DNA of 64,000 nucleotides from Cranoglanis bouderius (GCA_023630585.1 CM042562.1:11594184-11658183), one strand, 5' to 3'. Counted from the stretch's first letter, positions 1 to 11,929 are shown. Notes: generated by a model from the letters alone, not told the origin. Program-made: numbers and translations.

Positions 1-627
1 TTGTGAGACAAAAGAGATGTGTGGTGGAACAGCATGGAAGTGGTGAGAGAATCCATGTGATCTGGTAACCAAGACCAGATGTTTAACATCAAGGAAAACA
101 AGAGTAGACTAAGCATTGATTCCCGGGGAACTTCAGTAAAGTGGTTGTGAGGTGAATAAAACCTGTCTCTGGTACATTAATAGAGAATAGCACTCAGTGC
201 TCTCAAAAGCTCAAAATAACCAAGAGAGGAGAGAGGAGATTTTATTGGTTTAAAATCTGATCTATTTCTAATGCATTTGTTTTAATTAGGTTTTTACAAT
301 TAAATTATGAATTAAATACGTTTTAAAAAAAATAAAAAAAAATATTACAAATGGTTTTGGTGTATAAAATTAACTAGATTATTAAACATGAGACTTGTGG
401 TAAACTAATTAATGGTAAACAACTAAATATTTTCCAGAATGGTAAAAATATTTAAAATCCCCTATCTAGCTCATAAATAATAATAAATACATTGAACAAC
501 CCAGAAATAAGTGTAAATGACCCTTGGCTGTGTCATAATGAATTTTTGGGTGGCTATCAACTCATGGGGTATACATAACCTGGCAATGTGTCAAGTTAAC
601 GTGTTCTGTTAGTGGAGGGCACTGTAT
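1..627. other. AT-rich intergenic sequence, no gene recognised
   Basis: I see no open frame, RNA gene or clear repeat in this stretch. It is AT-rich with short A runs near 325-345. Its last four bases (GTAT, 624-627) are the left target duplication of the LTR-like element that follows. Confidence 0.5.
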
Positions 628-1606
628 TGTAACGACTCATCATTGCTCGCATTCTTTTCCACCAGAATAATGTAATGAATCATCTTTAAACATGAAATGA
701 ATGAAACGAAACAGAAGCTCATGCTTGGATTCAAAGCACCTTTTTAAAGGAGACAAGTTTTAAAGCGTGCCCGCATTATCTACCAGAATATGTAATAAAT
801 CGGATGAATCTGCAAAGTTTAAAAATATTCTCCACCAGTTACAATTCATGTAATGAATTAAAAGATGTTTAACATGTTTAAATGTATTCTCCAATTTATG
901 TAAGGAATTAGCTCGAATGGCGTGAAATATATCTATATATCTAATCAACGCGTGTTGTGACTAGTTATAAATATACATCAGCCATGAAAGGGAATTCATG
1001 TATGTGCACATATACATATAGATAATCAATTACAACGGATTATAATTAATTATGACTATGTATGTGGTCTAGATCAGCTTTTAGGATTAGCTGTAGTCTA
1101 GTTTAGAATTATGAACTCTAAAGAGGGAGTTTATCCTTCTGGCCAGGAAGGATTAACAAAAGAAGTTTGTTATTAAAAATAGAATGGGTAGCGAGGTCTT
1201 GCAGTATAGAATTGACTCATCACGTGACCAAAACAGAGACAATCAAGCGTGGTGATAATAGATTTTAATAACTACATGTAACTATGGATACACACACAAC
1301 TAACTCTAAGCAAGCAATACATATGTACATCTATATACAAGAAGAGAGAGAGATTAGAGAGAAAGTAATGAAATAAAAAGGGTAGCAGACAAAAACAACA
1401 ATTAATTAGCCTTTTTCAAAACCAGCAATGAACTTAAATCTCCTGTAAACAGGGGTACAATATTAACGCAGATATAGATCCATTAACTATACTTGCATGG
1501 CTTGGGTGTTGTCGGTTTGAAAGTTCGCGCGAGGTTGTGTCGAGTTCGCTGGTTCGTCGTGCCGTTTGAAAAGGCGTGGGCCATGAGGCGGTTGCATCTT
1601 TTGTCC

Positions 1607-1640
<34 letters not shown>

Positions 1641-2200
1641 CCCCTCTCCCCGGAGCACGTGGCCCCGGGGGAGGGAAACCTGAAGTGAACCTGAAGAGGG
1701 TCTGAAGAAGAGTGTCTGCAGAAGTGTAGAAGTAAGTTTGAATGCGTGTTGTTGTTTTAAAGACAACACCAACGCACACGTCTCTCTGGGCTATTGGCCA
1801 ATCAGGAAGTTGGATTTGTTGGCGGGATGAACTCTCTTTGTCTGGTCTCAGACCTGAATTTGCATGTCCAGGGAGGAGCCGGTTTAAACTGTATTATGTA
1901 TGCGATTAAGAAAAAGGATGAAATAATGTATCCCATTGCAATATGATATGCATAATCAATCAGGGTATCAATCTTGAGACGATTAACTACATACCAAATT
2001 CGATGGACTTATAAAGAATATTACAGGTAAAACATGGTTACAGACATTTAAAATAATATCCTAAGTTAAGCTATCTAAAATCATTATAGTTACGTTACAT
2101 AAACACACAATATATGCAAACAAGAAAACATCGCACTATTTGGACATCAAATAATTACATATAATTACATGTTACATTGAAAAGAGATTCTTCCATTGTT

Positions 2201-2241
<41 letters not shown>

Positions 2242-2308
2242 ATGCACGTGCGTGTGTAGGTAAGCTTTGTGTGTTTGCGCATGTGTGTGCGTGCACGTGT
2301 GTGTGCTT

Positions 2309-2339
<31 letters not shown>

Positions 2340-2500
2340 GTCTGAAGAGGGGGGTCGTGTCCCCTGTAGCATTCCAATGGTGTCTGGTTAGACACCAGAG
2401 GGGGGTTACTGATAAGGATTCACAGCTCAAAGAAACAGAGAAACTTCTTTGCTAAATCCAGGCTGATTCAGAAATCAGTTTTATACGTTCAGACGTTACA
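628..2500 (-). mobile_element. Solo LTR-like element, copy a (unnamed ~1.8 kb family)
   Basis: The element starts TGTAACG and ends CGTTACA, and is flanked by a 4-bp duplication GTAT (624-627 and 2501-2504). This supports integrase-mediated insertion, and the boundaries are certain to the base. Promoter-like signals read on the minus strand: a CCAAT box inside ATTGGCCAAT (about 1793-1803), then a TTTAAA TATA-like box (about 1755-1761), then a (CT)n tract and a GC-rich E-box palindrome (about 1648-1671). It contains two (GT)n tracts (about 2203-2240 and 2320-2341). No coding capacity for integrase or reverse transcriptase is present. A solo LTR of a Gypsy- or retrovirus-like element is the simplest reading. 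A non-autonomous integrase-related DNA transposon with 4-bp duplications (Ginger type) is the alternative. Confidence 0.75.
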
Positions 2501-2504
2501 GTAT

Positions 2505-2555
2505 ATTCCTCAATTGTAAGCCGCTTTGGATAAAAGCGTTGCTGTCAATCTTGGT
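2505..2555 (+). repeat. Probable tail fragment of a fish SINE
   Basis: The phrase TTGTAAGCCGCTTTGGATAA matches the widespread teleost SINE 3' domain (TTGTAAGTCGCTTTGGATAA type, recalled from the family). The LTR-like copy a appears to have inserted just upstream of or within this older SINE. No promoter half was recognised. Confidence 0.5.
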
Positions 2556-2876
2556 GCTAAGTGTCCCTTTGTGCTTTTAAAGCATATACAAAATTTCCCT
2601 GTTTTCTTCCTTACACTTTTCTTGTGCATGAATGCCCATGCCATCAAAATGCATTCACATTGACAGTAAAGTAATTAGCCACATAATTACAGAGGTTCCA
2701 GTGTGAGATTTGAGTGAGCTTTGATCTGTCCAACAGTGGAAACACTTTAAAATGTTTTATAATATGTCTGAAAAAGACAGTAAATTGCAACTCTTTTTTT
2801 TATGAGATCATGTGTGTTCTATCACACAAAAGCTTTTGATGAGCTATATATATGTATGTATGTATATATGTATATG

Positions 2877-2882
<6 letters not shown>

Positions 2883-2953
<71 letters not shown>
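2883..2953. repeat. (TA)n microsatellite
   Basis: About 70 bases of nearly pure TA, preceded by a TATG-rich lead (about 2850-2882). Confidence 0.95.
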
Positions 2954-2957
<4 letters not shown>

Positions 2958-4586
2958 GGTTACTGCCCAATGGAACACAGGTCAAAGCCAAATATATAAA
3001 TAAATAAACAAAATAAATAAATAAATAACTAAAGAGCATCCTGTTTTTACAAGGTACAGTACATGACCTGAGTCAGCATCATATGTCAATTACGAAAAGT
3101 CACATATCTTGTCTAGTTTCGTGTTCACAAGCAGATGAGAGTAAGGGCTTGATTTCATACAAATGAAGCTGATAGAAAAAAGTATAAATGCTAACACCAT
3201 GCCAAACTTTAAAGTACTGCAAACTACTCTTACTTCCTGGATGCTTATGTAACACCTTGATATTGTCATTATTTTTAATCACTGTATCTACTGGAATGAT
3301 CTGTTCTCAGTTTTATATGCACTAATGACTTTTACCCCCATGTAGTGCATAGTGAGCTATTTGCTATTCAGACTTTGACTCTGAGTGAGTATTTTGCATC
3401 ATCAGTGTCACAGATTATTTATTAAATACTGGGGGAAAAAAGTGCATTCATTTATTCAGAATACATTCCACATTAGTTTCACTAATCTTATTAACAATAT
3501 TTGAACGTTTAGTCACAAGAAATGTCAACCAACTGTTTTGGTGTTAAGGGCAATCTGAGAAAAGACACTAATGCACAATGAACTCCTCATCATTCTGAAT
3601 AGCTACATTGTATAATAAATAAATAAATAAATAAATAGGCAATTAGGCTGTACACACACTATTGCAACCATTGTATGCAAAAATGCACTCACTATAGTTT
3701 TTAAACATTTTTTATTATTATTATTTAGCATTTGGAAATCAATTCATTACAGATTCTTTAAAACACATTTGTCATTTATGCCTGCATTTGTATTTACTCA
3801 CAAACATGAGCTGAGGTTCTAAGTGTTAGTAGCTTATTTTTCCCTGTTATATCAGGGAAAGATTGTTAGGCTTCCATTGATTCATTGTTTGTTTGTCTCT
3901 GGAGGCCACACTTGCAACGTAATTAGTCGAAATGCCTACTCTCTTTGAATGTTAATTAGATTTCTTAAAGCTAAATGCCTCAACTGAAGGCAAAGGTGTG
4001 AGGCCTTTAACACATTTCCTCCAAAGACAAGCTAGAGTAGAAAATTAAGTATGGCTGTGTAAACAGCACAGCATTTATCTGACTTTCTGAAACAGCAAGT
4101 CTAAAGCTAATATTTGACAGATTATACTCATCCTTTCAGCAAGCACTGTGACATTAAGGTTTGGGAAAATGGAAAAAGAATCTATACAAAGGGCATTGAT
4201 TTCCTCTGACTAAAGCATGGATGGTGAAATATGCAGACTAACAGAGGAAGAGAATGTATGAGAATGGGTTCACCGATGTGATTCATCTGACTGAATGGTA
4301 CACGAAGGTCAGTAGTGGAAAAACTATAGTGTATGGTTCCGTTGACTCTTTAAACACCTCATTCTTTTCCCTTCTCTATTTCTTCTCTGACCTTTTATTC
4401 TTCTCACCACCCTTTTGTACCTGTCACTCTTTTCTTCTTAGGGTTCCCAGTAGGAATGTTAACCACTTTAACACTGCACATGGCTCTCATGAAAGGTGTG
4501 CTCAATTCCACTCAATAAAACAAAGAGACAAAGCTATGAACATGCCTTTTTTAAAATTTCCTTTAGGTATTGTACACCCACATCTG

Positions 4587-4620
<34 letters not shown>

Positions 4621-4632
4621 GAGAGAGAGAGA
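4587..4632. repeat. (GA)n microsatellite
   Basis: About 46 bases of GA with one GC interruption near 4608. It is responsible for the Arg-Glu repeats in frames crossing it. Confidence 0.95.
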
Positions 4633-5550
4633 TTTCAGTATACAATGCATTGCAAAGGCATGGTCTAAAATGACAGATTAGACAACATAAAATTCATAAT
4701 TTTGCAACTTTACATGCATATGAAATTATGTACTAGGTACCTTGGGTTACATAATTTATGTAAGCATAAAGTTACCTACATAAATAAGTAATTATACAAA
4801 TAAATAAATGATTTCTCTGGTTAATGTGTATGGAAATGATTTTTTTACTATGAGAAATAACTATAGCCTGAAGTAATAAAGTGTGTCAGAGTGTATTCAA
4901 GATAATAACGCAGAAGACATTTTAAGCCATCAGTAATACTTTTGGTAGCATTTTATTTTGAAAGTCTGATGTAGACACTCTACAAACCATCTTTATACCA
5001 TCATGAATCAGCCCAACAACTGATACTGAACAACATGTTATGATGTTTTTCCATCTTTCATTTTCATAAACAACATTATCTAGATGCCTTTATCCAGAGT
5101 GACTTACAGAAGTGCTTGTAGTCTCTATCAAAAACACATCATCATGCTAGTACAAACAGGTCAGGGTCTAAGAATACTATGAAGCTAAATGCCTGTTAGA
5201 AAGGAATTTGTACAATTTAGTATAGTAATAAAATGACTTAGAGATCAAGTGCTTAGTACAGAGAAGGTCTTCATTCTTTGTCTGAAGATAGCTAGTGGAC
5301 AGGGGGCATTCAATCCACCAGAACAGAACAGAAAAGAGTCTTGATGCATCGCCATCCTCTTGACCATTGTTACGACCCAGTCTAGGGTTAGGTCACACAG
5401 CTTAAATAAAGGCATCGGGTAAGGTAAGGTGGAGTGAATAGTATGTGAGTATGTGGTGTTTGAAGTAACAGGAATGAGACACACAGGAGTAGCTCTCAAA
5501 GAGTGATACATATATTGTGGTATTTACAAAGTATATACACGTGCTGTACA

Positions 5551-8500
5551 ATCTAGCCACAGGAGGTCACAAGCCAGTGTACTTTTTGTGCCAGTCCCAA
5601 GCCCGGATAAATAGAGAGGGTTGTGTCAGGAAGGGCATCCGACGTAAAACTTTTGCCAAATTCAATATGCGAATCACTAACATGACTTCCATACCGGATC
5701 GGTCAGGGCCCGGGTTAACAACGACGTTCGATCGGTGCCGTTGACCTACAGGGCACTGGTGGAAATTGGGCTACTGTTGGTCGAAGAAGGAGAGGAGGAA
5801 GGTGTGTCTGTAGGCAGAGAGAGAAGAGGAAAGGCAGGAGTTTAGGACTGAAAGTAGGGACTTTGAATGTTGGTACGATGACAGGTAAAGGCAGAGAGCT
5901 GGTAGATATGATGCAGAGGAGGAAATCAACATTCTGTGTGTCCAGGAGACCAGGTGGAAAGGGAGCAAGGCTAGAAGCATTGGAGCAGGGTTTAAACTGT
6001 TTTATCATGGGGTGGACAGGAAGAGAAATGGAGTAGGAGTGATCCTGAAGGAGGAGTTTGTGAAGAATGTTCTGGAGGTAAAGAGAGTGTCAGATAGGTT
6101 GATGAGTCTGAAGCTGTAAATTGAAGTTGTGATGTTGAATGTTGTTAGTGCTTATGCTCCACAAGTAGGTTGTGAGCAAGAGGAGAAAGACAGATTCTGG
6201 AGCGAGCTTGAGGAAGTGATGCAGAGTGTTCCCAGAGGTGAGAGAGTGGTGATAGGGGCAGACTTTAATGGATATGTTGGTGAAGGGAATAGTGGGGATG
6301 AGGAAGTGATGGGCAGGTTTGGTCTTCAGGTAAGGAACCCAGAAGGACAGAGGTTGGTAGACTTTGCTAAAAGTATGGATATGGCTGTGGTGAACATGTA
6401 CTTTCAGAAGAGGCAGGAACACAGGGTGACATATAAGAGTGGTGGCAGGAGCACACAGGTGGACTATATCTTATGTAGACACTGTAATCTGATGGAGATT
6501 AGCGATTGCAAAGTAGTGGTAGGAGAGAGTGTAGCTAGACAGCATAGGATGGTGGTGTGTAAGATGACTCTGGTGGTGAGGAAGCTGAAGAGACCAAAGG
6601 TAGAGCAGAAGACAAAGTGGTGGAAGTTGGAAAAGGAAGAGTGCTGTGCGGTTTTCAGGGAGGAGTTGAGACAGGCTTTAGGTGGTCAGGAGGTGCTTCC
6701 AAATGACTGGACTACTACAGCCAAAGTGATCAGTGAGACACGTAGGAAGGTGCTAGGTGTGTCATCTGGAAGGAGGAAATAAGACAAGGAGACTTGGTGG
6801 TGGAATGAGGAAGTTCAGGAGAGTATCCAGAAGAAGAGGTTAGCTAGGAAGAAGTGGGACAGTGAGAGGACGGAGGAAAGTAGACAGGAATATAGGGAGA
6901 TGCAGCGTGAGGTTAAGATAGAGGTGGCAAAGGCCAAACAGAAAGCTTATGAGGACATGTATGCATGGTTAGATAGTAAGGAAGGTGAGAGGGATTTGTA
7001 TCGGTTGGCAAGGCAGAGGGATAGAGATGGTAAGGACGTGCAGCAGGTTAGAGTGATTAAAGATAGAGATGGAAATGTGTTGACAGGTGACAGGAGGGTG
7101 AGGGAAAGATGGAAGGAGTACTTTGAGGAACTGATGAATGAGGAAAATGACAGAGAGAGAAAAGTAGTAGAGGCAAATATTGTTGAGCAGGAAGTAGAAA
7201 GGATTATCAAGGGTGAAGTTAGGAGAGCTTTGAAGAGGATGAAGAGAGGAAAGGTGGTTGGTCCTGATGACATACCAGTGGAGGTATGGAAGTGTCTAGG
7301 AGAGATGGCAGTAGAGTTTTTAACTAGGTTGTTCAATGAGGTCTTAGAGAGTGAGAGGATGCCTGAGGAATGGAGGAGAAGTGTTTTGGGGCCGATTTTT
7401 AAGAACAAGGGAGATGTGCAGAGTTGTGGAAACTACAGGGGTATTAAGCTGATGAGCCATACAATGAAGTTGTGGGAAAGAGTAGTGGAAGCAAGGCTAA
7501 GGGGACAAGTGAGCATTTGGGAGCAGCAGTATGGTTTCATGCCAAGAAAGAGCACTACAGATGCAATATTTGCTTTGAGAATGTTGATGGAGAAGTACAG
7601 AGAGGGTCAGAAAGAGCTGCATTGTGTCTTTGTAGATTTAGAGAAAGTTTATGACAAGGTGCCAAGAGAGCAGCTGTGGTATTGTATGAGGAGGTCTGGA
7701 GTGGCAGAGAAGTATGTTAGAGTGGTGCAGGATATGTGTGAGAGCAGTAGGACAATGGTAAGGTGTGCAGTAGGTGTGACAGAGGAGTTCACGGTGAAGA
7801 TGGGACTGCATCAAGGATCGGCTCTGAGCCCCTTCTTGTTTGCAGTGGTGATGGACAGGCTGACAGATGAGGTCAGACAGGAATCTCCATGGACTATGAT
7901 GTTTGTGGATGACATTGTGATCTGTAGTGAGAGCAGGGAGCAGGTGGAGGAAACTCTAGAGAGGTGGAGGTTTGCTCTGGAGAGAAGAGGAATGAAGGTT
8001 AGTTGCAGCAAGACAGAATACATGTGTGTAAATGAGAGTGAACCAAGTGGAACAGTGAGGTTACAGGGAGAAGAGATAAAGAAAGTGCAAGATTTTAAGT
8101 ACTTAGGGTCAACAGTCCAGAGCAACGGGGAGTGTGGAAAAGAGGTGAAGAAGCGTGTGCAGGCAGGTTGGAATGGGTGGAGAAAAGTGTCAGGTCTGTT
8201 GTGTGATAAAAGAGTACCAGCAAGAATGAAAGGAAAGGTGTACAGGACAGTAGTGAGACCAGCGATGTTGTATGGTTTGGAGACAGTTGCACTGAGGTTC
8301 TCTTTGGGAGTGATGAGGATGGAAAGGATCAGGAATGAGTATATCAGGGGGACAGCACATGTGAGATGTTTTGGAGACAAAGTTAGAGAGGCCAGGTTGA
8401 GATGGTTTGGACATGTTCAGAGGAGGGAGAGTGAATATATCGGTAAAAGGATGCTGAGGTTAGAGCTGCCAGGCAGGAGGCCGAGAGGAAGACCAAAGAG

Positions 8501-8634
8501 GAGGTTTATGGATGTAGTGAAGGAGGACATGAAGGTAGTCAGTCTGAGAGAAGAGGATGCAGGGGATAGGGCTAGATGGAGGCAAATGATTCGCTGTGGC
8601 GACCCCTGAAGGGAACAGCCGAAAGGAAAAGAAG
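5551..8634 (+). mobile_element. Near full-length RTE-clade LINE with 16-bp target duplication
   Basis: A 3084-bp insertion flanked by exact copies of ATACACGTGCTGTACA (5535-5550 and 8635-8650), the hallmark of target-primed reverse transcription. It carries a short 5' region, then an endonuclease/reverse-transcriptase reading frame, and ends just after the stop codon in an A-rich tail (GAAAGGAAAAGAAG). The very short 3' end and lack of a long poly(A) are typical of the RTE clade. The 5' leader segment (about 5591-5657) and the 3' end (about 8583-8620) are shared with the SINE at 48601-48828. The long, perfect target duplication argues for a fairly recent insertion, yet the frame is already broken. 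Confidence 0.9.
5854..8609 (+). pseudogene. RTE LINE endonuclease-reverse transcriptase, inactivated
   Basis: Encodes, in order, an AP-like endonuclease (TLNVGT near 5860; SAYAPQ near 6150; GADFNG near 6258; STQVDYIL near 6450) and a non-LTR reverse transcriptase (CGNYRGIKLM near 7420; FVDLEKVYD near 7629; LHQGSALSPFLF near 7807; FVDD at 7902-7913). A C-terminal tail ends RCGDP and a stop at 8607-8609. The protein would nick target DNA and copy the element RNA at the nick. Breaks seen: a one-base frameshift near 5926, in-frame stops at 6117-6119 and 6780-6782, and FVDD where the family normally has FADD at the catalytic site. Around 8297 the usual stretch of about 15 codons after LETVALR seems to be missing (judged from memory of the family). 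Not functional as it stands. Confidence 0.88.
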
Positions 8635-9212
8635 ATACACGTGCTGTACACCACAGATAAACTGGGGAAAACTTCAAGGTGGACCAAGGCCAAAGCAACA
8701 AACAAAAACCACTGTTTAAGGGAAACTAACTTACCTAAACAGAGAAACATAAACAAAAGACAAGTAGCTTCCCTACATTCCCTCACCAAAAACAGAGAGA
8801 AACCCACACCCAACAAAAATGGCAGTCGCACCCCTACTACCGGTGAATATATATACAATGTTTGATATTACGATGTGACTATGTACAATCTAGACAGCAA
8901 ACAGACATTAAAGGGCAGATCAAGCTCAGAGTCAGGACAGGCACAGTTCAAAAACCAGAAATATCACAAGAAAAATACAGAGCAAACTAACAAGCACAAA
9001 GGCCAAACGAGTGATCATCGGCAAAACAAAGCTGATAGCGCTGGCTTTAAATACTGTCGCCGAATTGATGATGTCACCTTTGGGGTGGAAGCAGCACACA
9101 AAGCTGAGGGAGGGCAGGAAGACCTGGACTGGAGTCTGGAATGGCCCGACCTGCACAGATTTAACACACCAAACACACAAAACATACCTGCGGAATATAG
9201 CGGGTACACCAT

Positions 9213-9779
9213 CCTCAATTCTACCTGAGTGTGTGGATGGTATTGTGATCTCACAATGGTACCCCAATGCACTCCCATATGGCACTGCTCCCAGGCAGAC
9301 CCCAAGAAAGCCAGCAAGCTAGAGCCTCTGCCCCTCTCGCTGAGACAAAGCCAGGTCTTCACTTGTGGTATTTGGTGCACAAAGAGTAACCTACTCCAGA
9401 AAGTGACTTAGCTCCTTAGTTCAAGGGATCTAACAATGCAGCTCTGAGACCAGAGAGTGCACAGTAAGACCAAGTGCCATAACGTCAGAGAGGAAGGTGG
9501 ACATGTCTTCAATTGCCTGCTCTTTGTGTATAGTTTGTTGTGCATAGGAGCCAATTGGCCAAATTCTGCAATATCCTGATGCCTCCTCTGTCAGAGGAGA
9601 CTGGGCTGTTGGCATGTCTTGAAAACACCTAGAAATGTGCTAGAGACAGGCTGAAGGGAAGAACTTCGAACTGTAATTACTGTCCTTGGAATCTAACTCT
9701 CAAAAAGCATCTGTGTTCTGTGTATACTATGGTTGCTTTCTCAGCTTATTGCAATGCCTATCAGTCATTGGCAGGTATG
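9213..9779. other. Unique-looking non-coding sequence
   Basis: Flanking host DNA to the right of the split solo LTR. I see no gene, RNA or recognisable repeat; frames are short and have no family signature. Confidence 0.4.
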
Positions 9780-10270
9780 AGCTGGTAGAGAGAATGAGAG
9801 GTGAAAGGAGAGAAACCTGATTCTAGTCCCAGTGGTGTTTTAGTGGATCCAGCTAATGTAGTAGGCCCAGCACTGAATAGGGCACAGTACAGCAAGGGAA
9901 ACCCACTCAATCACATTAGTAGCAAATAGCCATGATGAGGGAGGATTTGACCCAAAAAAGATGAGAAGGGAATGGAGGGTACCAAACTCCAGTCCCAATA
10001 TGTGTGTTAGTTAGTCCAACTAACTTGGCAGGTTCAGTGAGAATGTGCAGTATGGCAAGAAATGCCCACTCAACCATGCTTGCTAGTGTGGGCTAAACGG
10101 CAGGGGGTATAAATGACCTGAGGAGATAGCTCTGAGGGAAACTGACCCCAGCAGAAAAATGGGAAGTGAGTGTGATCACTGAGCAACAACACAGAAGAGT
10201 GCAATGAATTAATCTAACAAGGCTAATATTACTAACAAGAGAAACCAACTCGATGGTAGAAGGCACCATA
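9780..10270. repeat. Degenerate tandem repeat, about three units of 110-190 bp
   Basis: Three diverged units share an order of phrases: a GTCCCA block, a TTAGT.GATCCA/GTCCAAC block, a GCACAGTACAGCAAG/GTGCAGTATGGCAAG block, then GAAACCCACTCAA / GAAATGCCCACTCAA / GAAACCAACTCGA. Units start near 9785, 9960 and 10150, the last partial. Not coding. Whether this is an old minisatellite or part of a larger repeat cannot be told by eye. Confidence 0.5.
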
Positions 10271-11929
10271 GTTCCTCCTTAGTTTTTCCAGAAAGTTCAC
10301 TAGAATGTAAGTGAAAACATACTCACCTCGGCAGAAGAGAAGATTTGAGAGTAATTTGTAGTCACAAGCTGTAATGCAGATAGCTCTACTGAGTTTACCC
10401 ATGGTTCGATGTGCATGGGGTGAGAATAGAAACTCCTGAATAGTTCATATCATTGTTTTAACAACAGTTAAAGAAAACAATGGCTGGTCTGGATGATTAA
10501 AAATGTATGTGACATTGACTTGTCTTATTTGCTATGAGACATGCTGAGGATGCTCTTCATTTGTAAAACTTGCAGAGTGTTGCATCATGAAAGTGTCCTG
10601 TCAAATTTGATTTATTTATCTATTCATCTCAATGAAGACCCACATATCTTGCCACCCCTCTTTGTTCCCCCTTTTTCTGCTTTGAGAGGTAGAGGTGAGA
10701 TAGATCTGAGGAAGAGGTCTAAATCACGCTGTCAGCTAAAACTACCATTGCATATTCAACACTATACTGAATTGGCCACTCAACTAAATGCAAAGACTGT
10801 TAGAAACATTGGAAACTACATGAAAATGACAATTCTTTCCATAAATTCATTCTGCAACTAGAATTTCAGTAAAGCAAAATATAGGTCTTTTTCCCCCTCA
10901 ATCTGTTCTCTTTACAGTACTTTCAACAAAGGCTCAAATCAAACGAGTAAAACTTGACTACTGGTGGTCTAACCAGTTGTGTGTCATATAGAAGAGGCAC
11001 GGTATTATTTTAGATAGTGTTTACATATAACCCCGGTAGGTATGCTGCTGATTTACCAGGTTATACAAATGAAATATGAAAGATGTGTAAAGTTGCATTC
11101 AGACTAAAGGTATAAATGTGAGAGGTCAAAAGGAAGACAGCAAATTTTGTCTTGTGACATGTTAAAGGTTATATGCAGCCATAGTGCTTCTGAAGAGCAC
11201 AAAAGAAATTGTCTTGTCATCTCCATTGGAGGTTTTGAGAGGACAGTCATCTGACAATCATGTGTCACAGCCATGATGTTTTTTTTTGTTTTTTTTAGAA
11301 AGCAATTGCACTGATAACCCCTTGTGTCATACAGTTTCATTTGACATAGTTTACCATAAACAACAGTCAGTGATGGTTGGTTGTGAGGCTAAAATCTACT
11401 ATCTATCAATAGCTTGACAACTAAAGTATTAGGGTTGAACAATGCATTATATAATGGGGTCTCAAGGATGGCATAATAAGAGTATTGGGGCGAAGTATTA
11501 CACACACAAACACAGTCTATAATGCTCTATTGATTTCATGCTGTGTTTCCTCAGAGTACAAAACATGGAAAAGTTGCAAACCCATCATTAAAAAAACCTC
11601 TAAACTTAAGACTCGTTCATGTTTCCTTTTGTGTAATTTGTCATTTGATTGGACAATGTGTGTATAGTCTATCTATTTTTTAGTTTCTCCTCTAAATTCC
11701 TCCATTTGGGGGAAAATGAATGAAGGCATAAACAATCCACTTTGTTCATGTTCATTACATATGTCACTGTATTTCGCATGTGTTCACACTCACTGCTGAT
11801 GACATGTTACAGAAGCATATGCAACAATGGATGCAAAATATCAGCCCTAACTTCCCCATGAAATCTAGGGGGCATTTCACTTTGTGTAACTACTTGACAT
11901 GTATTTCATGGATATGCTACATGAATCAG
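10271..11929. other. Non-coding stretch, nothing recognised
   Basis: AT-rich sequence with only short frames; the longest (10541-10861, 106 codons) shows no family motif and no splice context. No clear repeat was recognised. Confidence 0.4.

Larger units (their letters stand above)
2556..5363. other. Non-coding stretch with microsatellites
   Basis: No gene is seen. The stretch holds a long (TA)n run (about 2883-2953), ATAA runs (about 2995-3030 and 3615-3640), a (GA)n run (about 4587-4632), and a minus-strand SINE-tail-like phrase TTTATCCAGAGTGACTTACA (about 5089-5108). Open frames across it are short and made of simple repeats. Confidence 0.5.
5368..9208 (-). mobile_element. Solo LTR (741 bp) split by an RTE LINE
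   Basis: Plus-strand ends are TGTTACGACC (5368) and GCGGGTACA (9208), flanked by a 4-bp duplication CCAT (5364-5367 and 9209-9212). Removing the LINE and one copy of its target duplication leaves 741 bp (5368-5550 plus 8651-9208). Read on the minus strand it runs TGTACCCGC...GGTCGTAACA. A TATTTAAAG TATA-like box lies about 200 bp in (near 9047), which suits an LTR promoter. The TGT...ACA ends and short duplication suggest a Ty3/Gypsy-like element reduced to a solo LTR. The internal region and second LTR are absent. Family unnamed. Confidence 0.65.

Noticed and set aside
2155..2455. Frames rich in His-Thr or Val-Cys (also near 20957, 26453, 31662, 35765, 43314, 48377, 50543)
   Set aside because: They are translations of (GT)n/(AC)n microsatellites in either strand and have no protein signature.
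4254..4673. 139-codon frame
   Set aside because: Its end is a (GA)n tract and the rest lacks any motif, codon bias or splice context.
6947..7408. Minus-strand frames across the LINE (also 7811-8380)
   Set aside because: They are antisense shadows of the RT coding sequence.
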